Of a DNA stretch of 24,018 bases, positions 15,668 through 22,670 are shown piece after piece. Origin of the DNA: JADYZU01 sp964540965 (GTDB lineage: Bacteria > Pseudomonadota > Alphaproteobacteria > Rhodobacterales > Rhodobacteraceae); contig CAZIOT010000027.1 of assembly GCA_964540965.1 (NCBI GenBank), positions 1 through 24,018 of the forward strand, in the 5' to 3' direction. The notes beneath the pieces are model-generated. The model worked only from the letters and a program-made list of their open reading frames with translations, was not told the DNA's origin and did no database searches. The position numbers and the translations under genes are program-made. Position 1 is the stretch's first letter. Every line of letters begins with the position of its first letter.

Positions 15668-16456
15668 ATGCTGGACGATTTCCTGATCCGCGCCGCGCTG
15701 GCCGGGGTTGGCGTGGCGGTGGCGGCGGGGTTGCCCGGCGTGTTCGTGGTCTGGCGGAGGATGGCCTATTTCGGCGATGCGACCTCGCACGCGGCGATTC
15801 TGGGCGTGGCGCTGGCGCTGGCGCTGTCGCTGCCGGTGGCGGGCGGAGTGGCGGCGGTGGCGGTGGCGGCGGCGCTGGCGGTCCATGCCCTGTCGGACCG
15901 GCGGGCGGCGGGCGACACGATCCTGGGCGTCATCGCCCATGGCGCGCTTGCCCTGGGCCTGGTCGCGGTGGCGCTGGCGCCGGGCGGGCGGGCCAATCTC
16001 GAGGCCTGGCTGTTCGGCGATGTGCTGGCGGTGTCGAAATCCGACCTTGCCCTGATCTGGGGCGGCGCCGTCGCGATCCTTGCCGTCATGGTCTGGCGCT
16101 GGTCGCGGCTGCTGACTGCGACAGTCAGCCCGGAACTTGCCCATGCCGCCGGCATCAACCCGCGGCGCGAGGAGCTGGTGCTGGTGCTGGTCATCGCGCT
16201 TCTGGTGGCGCTGGGCATCAGGGTGGTCGGCGCGCTGCTGGTCACCGCGCTTCTCATCATCCCGGCGGCGGCGGCACGGCCGCTGGCGCGGACGCCGGAA
16301 CAGATGGCGGTGGCAGCGGTCCTTGTCGGCGTCGGTTCGGCGCTGGCCGGCCTGTGGTTCGCCTTCCGGCTGGACACGCCGGTGGGGCCCAGCGTGGTCT
16401 GCGTCGCGGTCGCGGCCTTTGCCCTCAGCCGGACCCTCGCCGCCGTGCGCGGCTAA
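15668..16456 (+). CDS. znuB: Zinc ABC transporter, membrane permease
   Basis: A 262-residue polytopic membrane protein of the ABC-3 family with about eight hydrophobic segments. Family motifs are VWRRMAYFGDATSHAAILGV near the N-terminus, EAWLFGDVLAVS in the middle, and VVGALLVTALLIIPAAAARPLA towards the end. The ATG follows the znuC stop directly. It ends against the CoA-binding gene from the other strand, the two stops sharing bases 16453-16456. Confidence 0.93.
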   Translation: MLDDFLIRAALAGVGVAVAAGLPGVFVVWRRMAYFGDATSHAAILGVALALALSLPVAGGVAAVAVAAALAVHALSDRRAAGDTILGVIAHGALALGLVAVALAPGGRANLEAWLFGDVLAVSKSDLALIWGGAVAILAVMVWRWSRLLTATVSPELAHAAGINPRREELVLVLVIALLVALGIRVVGALLVTALLIIPAAAARPLARTPEQMAVAAVLVGVGSALAGLWFAFRLDTPVGPSVVCVAVAAFALSRTLAAVRG

Positions 16457-16869
16457 AGCCCGAGGCGGCCGTATTCGATGGCCGGGCAGCGATCCATCAC
16501 CACGCGCATCCCGGCCGCTTCGGCGCGGGCGGCGGCCTCGGGCGCGATGACGCCCAGTTGCAGCCACAGGCTGCGGGGCAGGGGGGTCATGGCCAGAACC
16601 TCGTCCACCAGTGCCGGCACCGCATCGGACGACCGGAACACGTCGATCATGTCGACGGCAAAGGGAATCGCGGCGACGTCGGCATAGACCGTCTCCCCCA
16701 GCAGCACCTTGCCGGCCAGCCCCGGATTGACCGGCACGATGCGGTGGCCGCGCGCCTGCAGGAACCGCGCCACTCCATAGGACGGCCGCGCGACATTGGC
16801 CGAAATGCCGACCACGGCGATGGTGCGCGATTCGGTCAGGATGGCGCGGATCAGGTCATCGGACTGCAT
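16453..16869 (-). CDS. CoA-binding (Rossmann) domain protein
   Basis: A 138-residue single-domain protein of the CoA_binding_2 (YccU-like) family. The N-terminal Rossmann motif IAVVGISANVARPSYGVARF is followed by GHRIVPVNPG, AVDMIDVFRSSDAVP, SLWLQLGVIAPEAAARAEAAG and MDRCPAIEY, all standard for the family. The likely ligand is CoA or a nucleotide; no reaction is known for the family. It is convergent with znuB, and a terminator for an upstream minus-strand transcript ends 20 bases before its ATG. Confidence 0.88.
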   Translation of the reverse strand: MQSDDLIRAILTESRTIAVVGISANVARPSYGVARFLQARGHRIVPVNPGLAGKVLLGETVYADVAAIPFAVDMIDVFRSSDAVPALVDEVLAMTPLPRSLWLQLGVIAPEAAARAEAAGMRVVMDRCPAIEYGRLGL

Positions 16870-16888
16870 GAAAGGCCTTTCGGGACAG

Positions 16889-16917
16889 AAAAAAGCGCCC
16901 GGGGAATGCCCGGGCGC
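16889..16917 (-). terminator. Rho-independent terminator
   Basis: On the minus strand gcgcccggg (16917-16909) pairs with cccgggcgc (16903-16895) around a 5-base loop and is followed at once by six T (16894-16889). This is the strongest terminator in the window. It ends transcription from the 16918-17082 interval, either a small RNA or rlmB read-through. Confidence 0.88.
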
Positions 16918-16979
16918 GTGAGTGCGGAACGAGGGACAGTGATGCCGAAGCAACGGGGTTCCGGGTCCGCTGCTTCCGC
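16889..16979 (-). ncRNA. Candidate small RNA between rlmB and the CoA-binding gene
   Basis: The 213-base gap 16870-17082 holds no plausible gene, but its minus strand has all parts of a small RNA. Promoter-like elements CTTGGAA (17014-17008) and CCCCAGTT (16993-16986) are separated by 14 bases, resembling heat-shock sigma-32 promoters (CTTGAA-N13/14-CCCCAT). A long hairpin (16979-16967 with 16956-16944; 13 pairs, one G-G mismatch and one G-U) starts close to the predicted transcript start. It is followed by a single-stranded stretch (16943-16918) containing UCCCUC, and then by the strong terminator. The predicted length is about 90 nt. I recognise no known RNA family; it is not SRP RNA. Promoter assignment is inference. 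Confidence 0.42.
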
Positions 16980-17082
16980 TTATACAACTGGGGGCGGATG
17001 GAAACGGTTCCAAGACGCCTCAGAAAAATGTGATCGGCGGACGGGCCGGCGCCGCTTGCCTGTGGCCCGGGCGCGACGGCTT

Positions 17083-17859
17083 TCATCCGCGGCAGGCATA
17101 TAGCGCCACGGCCGCCGCGTTCGAGACATTGAGCGAGCCGAAACCGGATGCAAAGGGGATGCGCACCAGCAGGTCGCAGGTGGCCCGCGTCTTGTCGCGC
17201 AGCCCCGGTCCTTCGGCGCCAAGGACCAGCGCGATGGGCCGACCGGTCAGCCCGGCGACGGCGGCGCCGATCTCGGCCTCGGCCTCGCCGGCAAGACCGA
17301 CCAGCAGATAGCCCATGGCGCGCAGCGCCTCCATCGTCTCGGCCAGATTGCGCACGCGGATATAGGGTTGCCGTTCCAGCGCGCCCGAGGCGGTCTTGGC
17401 CAGCGCCCCGGTTTCCGGTGCGGCATGGCGTTCGACGCCGATCACCGCGCGGGCGCCAAAGACCTCGGCCGACCGCAGGATGGCGCCGACGTTGTGCGGA
17501 TCGGTCACCCGGTCAAGCAGCACCAGCCGCGGCGGCATCGGCCCTTCGCCCAGCGCCACATCCTCGACCCGGCCCCAGTTCAGCGGCCGCACCTCGAGCG
17601 CGGCGCCCTGATGCACCGAATCGGGGTCGATCGGCGCGGAAAAGCGGCGCGGATCGGCGATTTCCGGCGTCATCCCCGAGGCGGCGATGTCGGGGGCAAG
17701 CTTGTCGAGCGCGTTCTGCGTCACGATCAGCCGCAACCTTTCGCGCCGCGGGTTCAGCAGGGCATCGCGCACCGCATGCAGGCCGAACAGCCACAGGGTT
17801 TCCGCGGCCGAGGCGCGGCGCGCCTGTTCCTTTTCGATGACCCATTTCGGCTTTTTCAT
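17083..17859 (-). CDS. rlmB: 23S rRNA (guanosine-2'-O-)-methyltransferase RlmB, TrmH family
   Basis: A 258-residue SPOUT methyltransferase. After a short basic start (MKKPKWVIEKEQARRA) comes the L30e-like substrate-binding domain (LFGLHAVRDALLNPRRE). The SPOUT domain has motif 1 DRVTDPHNVGAILRSAEVFG, motif 2 IALVLGAEGPGL and motif 3 IPFASGFGSLNVSNAAAVAL, which form the knotted S-adenosylmethionine site. RlmB methylates G2251 in the ribosomal P-loop. ATG 17859 has GGAGGG seven to eight bases upstream. The gene is divergent from tRNA-Tyr. Confidence 0.9.
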   Translation of the reverse strand: MKKPKWVIEKEQARRASAAETLWLFGLHAVRDALLNPRRERLRLIVTQNALDKLAPDIAASGMTPEIADPRRFSAPIDPDSVHQGAALEVRPLNWGRVEDVALGEGPMPPRLVLLDRVTDPHNVGAILRSAEVFGARAVIGVERHAAPETGALAKTASGALERQPYIRVRNLAETMEALRAMGYLLVGLAGEAEAEIGAAVAGLTGRPIALVLGAEGPGLRDKTRATCDLLVRIPFASGFGSLNVSNAAAVALYACRG

Positions 17860-17975
17860 CGCGCCCTCCGGTTTCGATCCAGATGCGCCGGGGCGGGCGG
17901 CATGGCAAGGGGGCACAGGATGCGCGCGGCCGCCCCCACCCCTTGCCAACGTCCCCGCCCCGCGGGTTTTTCCTG

Positions 17976-18003
17976 TTGACGCCCCCTGCCGCCAAAGCTA
18001 TCC
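17976..18003 (+). promoter_or_regulatory. Promoter of tRNA-Tyr
   Basis: TTGACG (17976-17981) and CTATCC (17998-18003) are separated by 16 bases, and the tRNA begins 12 bases after the -10 element. This arrangement is typical of stable-RNA promoters in Rhodobacterales. Confidence 0.7.
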
Positions 18004-18015
18004 CCCGCCGCCAGA

Positions 18016-18099
18016 GGGCGACGAGCTGCAAGGTGCGGCAGCGGACTGTAACTCCGCCGGGGAGACCCACGCCTGGTTCGATTCCAGGGTCGCCCACCA
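18016..18099 (+). tRNA. tRNA-Tyr (anticodon GUA)
   Basis: Acceptor GGGCGAC (18016-18022) pairs with GTCGCCC (18089-18095), followed by discriminator A and an encoded CCA (18097-18099). The D-stem is GCTG/CGGC. The anticodon stem is GCGGA/TCCGC around the loop CTGTAAC with anticodon GTA. A variable arm with a GGG/CCC stem makes it a class II tRNA, as expected for bacterial tyrosine tRNA. The T-stem is CCTGG/CCAGG with the loop TTCGATT. All stems are intact and no integration is seen at its 3' end. Confidence 0.93.
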
Positions 18100-18157
18100 T
18101 CCTCATGGGCTGCATTGCCGCTTTCCCCCTGCTCTGATGGGGCTTAGGGTTTGCGTC

Positions 18158-19150
18158 ATGGACGGGCAGGCGGCTGGCTTCAACATCATGATCGTCGGGC
18201 AGGCCGGCCGGCTTGGGGCCGAGGCGCTGCTTTTTGCCGCCTCGCTGGCCGAAAATGCGCCGGCGCTGATGTCGCGGCTGGTCATTGCCGAACCGCAGCC
18301 CGGCCCGCTCTGGCCCGAGGATCCGCGCATCGGCGCGCCGTTCCGCGACGCGCTTACCGCGCTGGGCGCCCGCATCGTGCCGTTCGAATCGCGGCATTTC
18401 GGCGCCGCCTATCCCTATGGCAACAAGATCGAGGGGTTGGCGGCCCTGCCTGTGGGCGAGCCGTTCCTGTTCTTTGACACCGATACGCTGGTGCTGGGCG
18501 ATCTTGCCGCCGTGCCGTTCGATTTCAGCCGCCCCACGGCGTCGATGCGGCGCGAGGGCACCTGGCCGGTCGAGGAGAATTACTGGCCCGGCTATGGTGC
18601 CACCTGGAAGGCGCTTTACGACCGCTTCGGGCTTGATTTCTCGACCTCGCTCGACCTGACCCAGCCCGACGAGTATTGGGAGCGGTATCTTTACTTCAAC
18701 GCCGGCTGGTTCCTTGGCCCCGATCCCGCCGTTTTCGGGGCGCGGTTTCTTGATTATGCGCTGTCGATCCGCAACGATCCGCCGCCGGAACTGGTGTTGC
18801 AGCCGCTTGATCCGTGGCTCGATCAGGTGGCGCTGCCGCTGGTCATCCATGGCCTGGGCGGCGGGCGGCCGGGGCCTGAACTTGCGGGCCTCGACGGCGG
18901 GGTGACCTGCCATTGGCGGCGGCTGCCGCTGCTTTACGCCCGCGAAAGCGATGCGGTGGTGGCGTTGCTGGAACGGATCGCGGCGCCCCCCGAAATCCGC
19001 CGCCTGCTGCGCGACTGGGTGCCGGCCAAGCGCATGATCTACAAGGGCGAAGGGGCGCGGGCGCGGGCGTTGTTCGATCGGGCCGCCCTGCCGCGGCAGG
19101 AAAGGACGATCCGGCAACGGCTGCGGGCCGCGGGGCTGTGGCTGGGATAG
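18158..19150 (+). CDS. Glycosyltransferase-like protein (GT-A type), function unknown
   Basis: A 330-residue soluble protein. The N-terminal half resembles a nucleotide-sugar glycosyltransferase: FNIMIVGQAGRLGAEALLFA, IVPFESRHFGAAYPYGNKIE, and a DxD-type motif in PFLFFDTDTLVLGDL that could bind a metal-nucleotide sugar. The middle contains YLYFNAGWFLGPDP, common in GT-A enzymes of the GT8/GT32 type. The C-terminus is helical and basic. No signal peptide or membrane segment is seen. The acceptor is unknown, and no other polysaccharide gene is nearby. ATG 18137 is an alternative in-frame start. It ends next to the convergent dtd. Confidence 0.6.
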   Translation: MDGQAAGFNIMIVGQAGRLGAEALLFAASLAENAPALMSRLVIAEPQPGPLWPEDPRIGAPFRDALTALGARIVPFESRHFGAAYPYGNKIEGLAALPVGEPFLFFDTDTLVLGDLAAVPFDFSRPTASMRREGTWPVEENYWPGYGATWKALYDRFGLDFSTSLDLTQPDEYWERYLYFNAGWFLGPDPAVFGARFLDYALSIRNDPPPELVLQPLDPWLDQVALPLVIHGLGGGRPGPELAGLDGGVTCHWRRLPLLYARESDAVVALLERIAAPPEIRRLLRDWVPAKRMIYKGEGARARALFDRAALPRQERTIRQRLRAAGLWLG

Positions 19151-19156
19151 GCGCCG

Positions 19157-19591
19157 CTAAAGGTCCATCCAGATCGTCACCGGCCCGTCGTTCACCAGCG
19201 ACACCTTCATGTCGGCGCCGAAGCGGCCGCGCTGCACCGGCACGCCCAGCGCGGCAAGTTCCGCCGTGAATACCTCATACAGCCTGTTGCCCTCGTCCGG
19301 GGCGGCGGCGGTGGAAAATCCGGGGCGGTTGCCGCGCAGGTCGGCGGCAAGGGTGAACTGGCTGATGACCAGCACGGCACCGCCGGTATCCAGGACCGAG
19401 CGGTTCATCTTGCCCGCCTCGTCCTGGAAAATCCGCAGTTTCGAGATCTTCAGCGCCAACGCCGCCGCCCGGGCCGCGTCGTCGCCCTGCATGGCGCAGA
19501 CCAGCACCATCAGGCCGGGGCCGATCTTGTCCAGAACCTCGCCATCCACCCGTACCGCGGCCTCGCTGACGCGCTGGACCACGGCCCTCAC
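19157..19591 (-). CDS. dtd: D-aminoacyl-tRNA deacylase
   Basis: A 144-residue protein, full length for Dtd. The active-site motifs are both present: SQFTLAAD (SQFTLxA) and, near the C-terminus, VNDGPVTIWM (NxGPxT). It hydrolyses D-amino acids wrongly attached to tRNA. GTG 19591 is chosen over the upstream in-frame ATG because the family begins at (M/V)RAVVQRV and because the GTG overlaps the fructokinase stop (GTGA), a typical coupled junction. Confidence 0.92.
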   Translation of the reverse strand: MRAVVQRVSEAAVRVDGEVLDKIGPGLMVLVCAMQGDDAARAAALALKISKLRIFQDEAGKMNRSVLDTGGAVLVISQFTLAADLRGNRPGFSTAAAPDEGNRLYEVFTAELAALGVPVQRGRFGADMKVSLVNDGPVTIWMDL

Positions 19592-20505
19592 AATTCGTGG
19601 CTCCACGGCGGATTGGCGCCGGCACGGCTGACGGTCACGGCGGCGGCGCGCACGCCCAGCGACAGCGCCTCGCGGATGGCCGCTTCGGACAGGTTGGCGA
19701 CGGCGGCTCTGGTCAGCAGCCCGGCCCGGTCAAGCGCGGCCAGCACGCCGGCGTTGAACGTGTCGCCGGCGCCGACGGTATCGGCGACGGTGACCCTGGT
19801 TGCCGGCACAAAGACCTCGGCCCCGGCGGCAAAGCCGGTGGCACCGCGGGCCCCCTCGGTGACGCAGACCAGTTTCGGCCCCCTGGCCAGCATCGCCCGG
19901 GCAAGGTCGGGGATATTCCCCGCGCCCATGATCCAGTGCAGATCCTCGTCCGAGACCTTCACGATGTCCGCCCGCGCGATCATCCGGTCGATCCGGGCGC
20001 GATAGGTGGCGGCGTCGGTGACAAAGGAGGGGCGGATGTTCGGGTCGATCATCGTCACCCGTTCCGGCGCCTCGCGCGCCTGCAGCGATTCATAGACCGC
20101 GCCGCAGGGTTCCGCGACAAGGCTGATGCCGCCGAAAAACAGCGCATCGGCCACGCCGGGCGGCGGCAGGTCGGCCCCGGTCAGCATCCGCCCGGCGGTG
20201 TTTTCGTCATAGAAGGCATAGGTGGCGTGACCGTCCACCAGCTTGACCAGCGCGATGGTCGTCGGCCGGCCCGACCGCGCGGCCAGGCTGAAATCGACAT
20301 GGCTTTCGGCAAGGGTGCGGGCCAGGATATCGCCCAGCATGTCGGTCGACAGGCCGGTGAACATCGCCGCCGGCGCCCCCAGCCGGCCCAGCGCGATCGC
20401 GGTGTTGAACAGCGCGCCACCGGCATAGGGGGCAAATGCCGCCTCGCCCAGGGTGGTGGTGCGCGGCAGCATGTCGATAAGGGCTTCGCCGCAGCAGAGT
20501 ATCAT
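19588..20505 (-). CDS. Fructokinase-type sugar kinase, PfkB family
   Basis: A 305-residue ribokinase/PfkB kinase. It starts MILCCGEALIDMLP with GGGGAGGAC upstream. The first PfkB signature lies in YAGGALFNTAIALGRLG and FTGLSTDMLGD. The second, VADTVGAGDTFNAGVLAAL, holds the catalytic Asp and anion hole. DPNIRPSFV and CVTEGARGATGF are also standard. The overall pattern fits fructokinase (fructose to fructose-6-phosphate with ATP), but substrate choice in this family cannot be fixed from sequence. No sugar transporter is adjacent. It is translationally coupled to dtd. Confidence 0.82.
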   Translation of the reverse strand: MILCCGEALIDMLPRTTTLGEAAFAPYAGGALFNTAIALGRLGAPAAMFTGLSTDMLGDILARTLAESHVDFSLAARSGRPTTIALVKLVDGHATYAFYDENTAGRMLTGADLPPPGVADALFFGGISLVAEPCGAVYESLQAREAPERVTMIDPNIRPSFVTDAATYRARIDRMIARADIVKVSDEDLHWIMGAGNIPDLARAMLARGPKLVCVTEGARGATGFAAGAEVFVPATRVTVADTVGAGDTFNAGVLAALDRAGLLTRAAVANLSEAAIREALSLGVRAAAVTVSRAGANPPWSHEL

Positions 20506-20532
20506 CCCGTCCTCCCCGAGCGCCCGTTCGCG

Positions 20533-20898
20533 CTAACTGCCGCCGGATTGCCCGGGAACGGCGGATGCGTCAAGCATGGCCTTGTCGCGGTCGGCGATGG
20601 AATAGGTGACTGCGAATCCCGGCCCCAGATGCGCGGCGATCCGGTCGCGCAGGTCGTGCGCGGCGGCGTCGAAACGGCGGAAATCCTCCGCCGACCAGGG
20701 AGAGGATCCGGCGGGATCGTTCCAGTCGAGCGCGGTGTCGTGCCATCGGCTCATCCGGTCCAGTTCGGCGCGCAAGGCACCGGGCAGGGGCAGCGCATCG
20801 TCCGCCGGGATCGCGGGGAAACGGGCGCGGGCGGCGGCGTTGCACGCCCAAAGGCAGCCGCCGCGCCATTCGAAGAACAGGTCGAAGGCGAAGGTCAC
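20533..20898 (-). CDS. Conserved-looking protein of unknown function
   Basis: A 121-residue protein starting at GTG 20898, which overlaps the stop of the zinc-ribbon gene (GTGA). It reads MTFAFDLFFEWRGGCLWACN, then PLPGALRAELDRMSRWHDTA, SAEDFRRFDAAAHDLRDRIA and GFAVTYSIADR. There is no membrane segment or signal peptide and no metal-binding pattern I recognise. Tight coupling suggests that it works with the zinc-ribbon membrane protein. Codon use is like its neighbours, so it is not a shadow frame. Confidence 0.75.
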   Translation of the reverse strand: MTFAFDLFFEWRGGCLWACNAAARARFPAIPADDALPLPGALRAELDRMSRWHDTALDWNDPAGSSPWSAEDFRRFDAAAHDLRDRIAAHLGPGFAVTYSIADRDKAMLDASAVPGQSGGS

Positions 20899-22016
20899 TG
20901 CGACAGCGAATAGACATAGGCCGCCGCGCCGGCGACGATCAGGCCAAGCACCACGGCGATGGTGATCTTGATCCAGGAATACGGCCGCTCGCCCTGCACC
21001 CTGCCGGTCTGGCCGTTGACGACAAAGCGAAAGGTCTTGTCGTTGTATTTGTAGGCGGCCAGCCACACCGGCAGCAGCACATGCTTGAAGGTCACATCGC
21101 TGATTCTGGTGTCCTTTGCGCTGATCTGCTGTTCGTCGCCGCCGATGTCGCGGCGGATATCCTGCACGATCACGCGGTCCATGATCTCGCGCGCCTGGAC
21201 CAGCCCTTCCTCAAGTTCGACCTGATAGCCTTCGGCATTGAAGCCCGACAGGTACTGTGGCTGATAGGTGACCAGCCGCGACAGATCCCACGGTTCAAGC
21301 GCGTCGGTATAATGCTTTGGCAACGAGCGCGACGCCAGCACCAGCACGTCGTCGAAGAACCGGGTGACATGGCCGCGCACCGCGCGCCAGCGGGTCTTGC
21401 GCACCTGCACCGTCTCGCGCTTGCCGTCGCGCATGACGGTGCGGGTCTCATAGTAGTGATCGCCGCGCTGGCCGCGGTAATCGGTGGCGGTCTGGGCGTC
21501 GAAGGTCCAGTAGGGCACATAGATGCCGTTCATCGCCCGGCCCTTGCGGGCATATTCCTGAAGCCCGTTCGGCGCGAACCACAGCCGGCCCAGCCAGTCG
21601 GTCATTGCCGCGCGGGCGGTCTTTTCGTCAAGCTGGAAGGGGATCAGTCCCTGCGGCTTGATCTGCCGCTTGGTGCCGGTGTCGGTGACGACCGGCGTGT
21701 CGCAGAACGGGCAGGTGGTCGCCTGGGTGGTGTCCGAAACTTCGATCTGCGCGCCGCAGTTCGGGCAGTTGGTGACGCGGTGTTCCTCGTATTCGACACC
21801 GCGCGTCAGGCCGCGCACCACCTCGGCATAGTCGATTTCCTCGTGCGCGGCATAGGCATCGACCTCGTCATGCGGGATCGCCTGCACATGGCCGCAATGG
21901 CCGCAGGTCACCTCGGTGGTGCCGGGGGCAAAGCGAAGCTGCGCGCCGCAGTTTTCGCAAGGATAGCGGTGTTCCTGTTCCGGGCGGGCGCGGGGGACGT
22001 CGGGAATGTCGGTCAT
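20895..22016 (-). CDS. TFIIB-type zinc-ribbon membrane protein (YdjG-like)
   Basis: A 373-residue protein with two N-terminal zinc ribbons: CENC...CGHC (about residues 20-42) and CPNC...CPFC (about 83-104). A large beta-rich cytoplasmic domain follows (GLIPFQLDEKTARAAMTDWL, GIYVPYWTFDAQTATDYRGQ, DDVLVLASRSLPKHYTDALE, LPVWLAAYKYNDKTFRFVVN). One C-terminal membrane helix ends the protein (IAVVLGLIVAGAAAYVYSL). Proteins of this type are often labelled 'primosomal protein N-prime-like' in error; the architecture matches YdjG of the Bacillus ydjFGHI operon. An SPFH gene two genes upstream supports this. ATG 22016 is chosen because similarity begins there. It is a likely partner of the SPFH protein in membrane stress or quality control (inference). 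Confidence 0.75.
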   Translation of the reverse strand: MTDIPDVPRARPEQEHRYPCENCGAQLRFAPGTTEVTCGHCGHVQAIPHDEVDAYAAHEEIDYAEVVRGLTRGVEYEEHRVTNCPNCGAQIEVSDTTQATTCPFCDTPVVTDTGTKRQIKPQGLIPFQLDEKTARAAMTDWLGRLWFAPNGLQEYARKGRAMNGIYVPYWTFDAQTATDYRGQRGDHYYETRTVMRDGKRETVQVRKTRWRAVRGHVTRFFDDVLVLASRSLPKHYTDALEPWDLSRLVTYQPQYLSGFNAEGYQVELEEGLVQAREIMDRVIVQDIRRDIGGDEQQISAKDTRISDVTFKHVLLPVWLAAYKYNDKTFRFVVNGQTGRVQGERPYSWIKITIAVVLGLIVAGAAAYVYSLSQ

Positions 22017-22068
22017 CTGCAATGCTGCCGGAACGCTGCTTAAACTGGCCGCACCTTCCGGCAAAGCG

Positions 22069-22096
22069 GCGCCCGGCGCAAGCCCGCGCCGGGCGC
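22069..22096 (-). terminator. Probable terminator of the cytochrome b561 gene
   Basis: A perfect 11-bp inverted repeat (gcgcccggcgc / gcgccgggcgc, 6-base loop) starts eight bases after the cytochrome gene stop. On the minus strand it is followed by cgctttgcc, so the T-tract is weak. It may only attenuate. Confidence 0.55.
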
Positions 22097-22103
22097 CCAT
22101 GGG

Positions 22104-22574
22104 TCACGACTGCGGTCGCAGCATCCGCATCAGCGTGCCGTCGCGGCGGCCGTATTGGTGCCAAAGGGCAAGGACGGCGTGACCGCCCGCGGTCAGCAGC
22201 AACAGATTCGCCGCCAGCCCGTGGATGTCGCCCGCGGCGCGCACATCTCCGAACCAGCGCGCCATGCCCAGGACCGGAACCGCGATGACAAGGACATAGA
22301 GCAGCCGGTGCCCCCAGACCGCCGCCGCCCGCATCGCGCCCGAGGTTGCGGCGGGTTCGGGCGCGCCCCGCACCGCTCGCAGGATCAGCCGCAGCACGAC
22401 GGCGCCAAGGACGCCAAGGCCAAGCGCGACGTGGATCGGCGTGCCGGTCGCCTCGGACCCCGGCCGCATGAATTCGCGAACGCTGTCGCTGGTGAACCAG
22501 GCGGCGATGACAAGGATCGCGGTGATCCAGTGCAGGGCGATCTGGGTGGCGGAATAACCGGTGGTGCGGGCCAT
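22104..22574 (-). CDS. Cytochrome b561 (bacterial CybB-type)
   Basis: A 156-residue membrane protein with four predicted helices. Candidate heme-ligand histidines are in ATQIALHWITAILV (helix 1), TPIHVALGLGVLGAVVL (helix 2), WGHRLLYVLVIAVPVLG (helix 3), and DIHGLAANLLLLTAGGHAVL (helix 4), the pattern of the bacterial di-heme b561 family. It probably passes electrons from the quinol pool to a periplasmic acceptor. AAGGAAA lies upstream of the ATG. It has its own probable terminators on both sides, so it is likely a separate transcription unit between the SPFH and zinc-ribbon genes. Confidence 0.87.
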   Translation of the reverse strand: MARTTGYSATQIALHWITAILVIAAWFTSDSVREFMRPGSEATGTPIHVALGLGVLGAVVLRLILRAVRGAPEPAATSGAMRAAAVWGHRLLYVLVIAVPVLGMARWFGDVRAAGDIHGLAANLLLLTAGGHAVLALWHQYGRRDGTLMRMLRPQS

Positions 22575-22620
22575 ATGTCCGTTTCCTTGAGTGCGGGTGA
22601 ATTGCCGTCCTTGCAGAAAC

Positions 22621-22651
22621 GACAGGGGCGACCGATTCCGTCGCCCCTGTC
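22621..22651 (-). terminator. Terminator after the SPFH gene
   Basis: A perfect 12-bp stem (gacaggggcgac / gtcgcccctgtc) with a 7-base loop lies 20 bases beyond the SPFH stop. On the minus strand it is followed by gtttctgc, a short T-tract. It separates the SPFH gene from cytochrome b561. Confidence 0.75.
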
Positions 22652-22670
22652 GCCGAAAATCTGCAAAAGG

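Noticed and set aside
14915..16567. 550-residue open frame on the minus strand
   Set aside because: It lies opposite znuC and znuB; composition is His/Arg/Gln-rich and low in hydrophobic residues, as expected for an antisense shadow.
16944..16985. Possible SRP (4.5S) RNA because of GGAAGCAGC
   Set aside because: The SRP core GGUCAGGUCCGGAAGGAAGC is absent, and the motif here forms one arm of a simple hairpin.
18016..18099. tRNA-Tyr as the prophage attachment site
   Set aside because: The prophage edge lies 5.4 kb away at about 12582, and no repeat of the tRNA 3' end is seen near it.
17513..19117. 534-residue minus-strand frame across rlmB and the glycosyltransferase-like gene
   Set aside because: It runs through the tRNA and opposite or out of frame with two better-supported genes.
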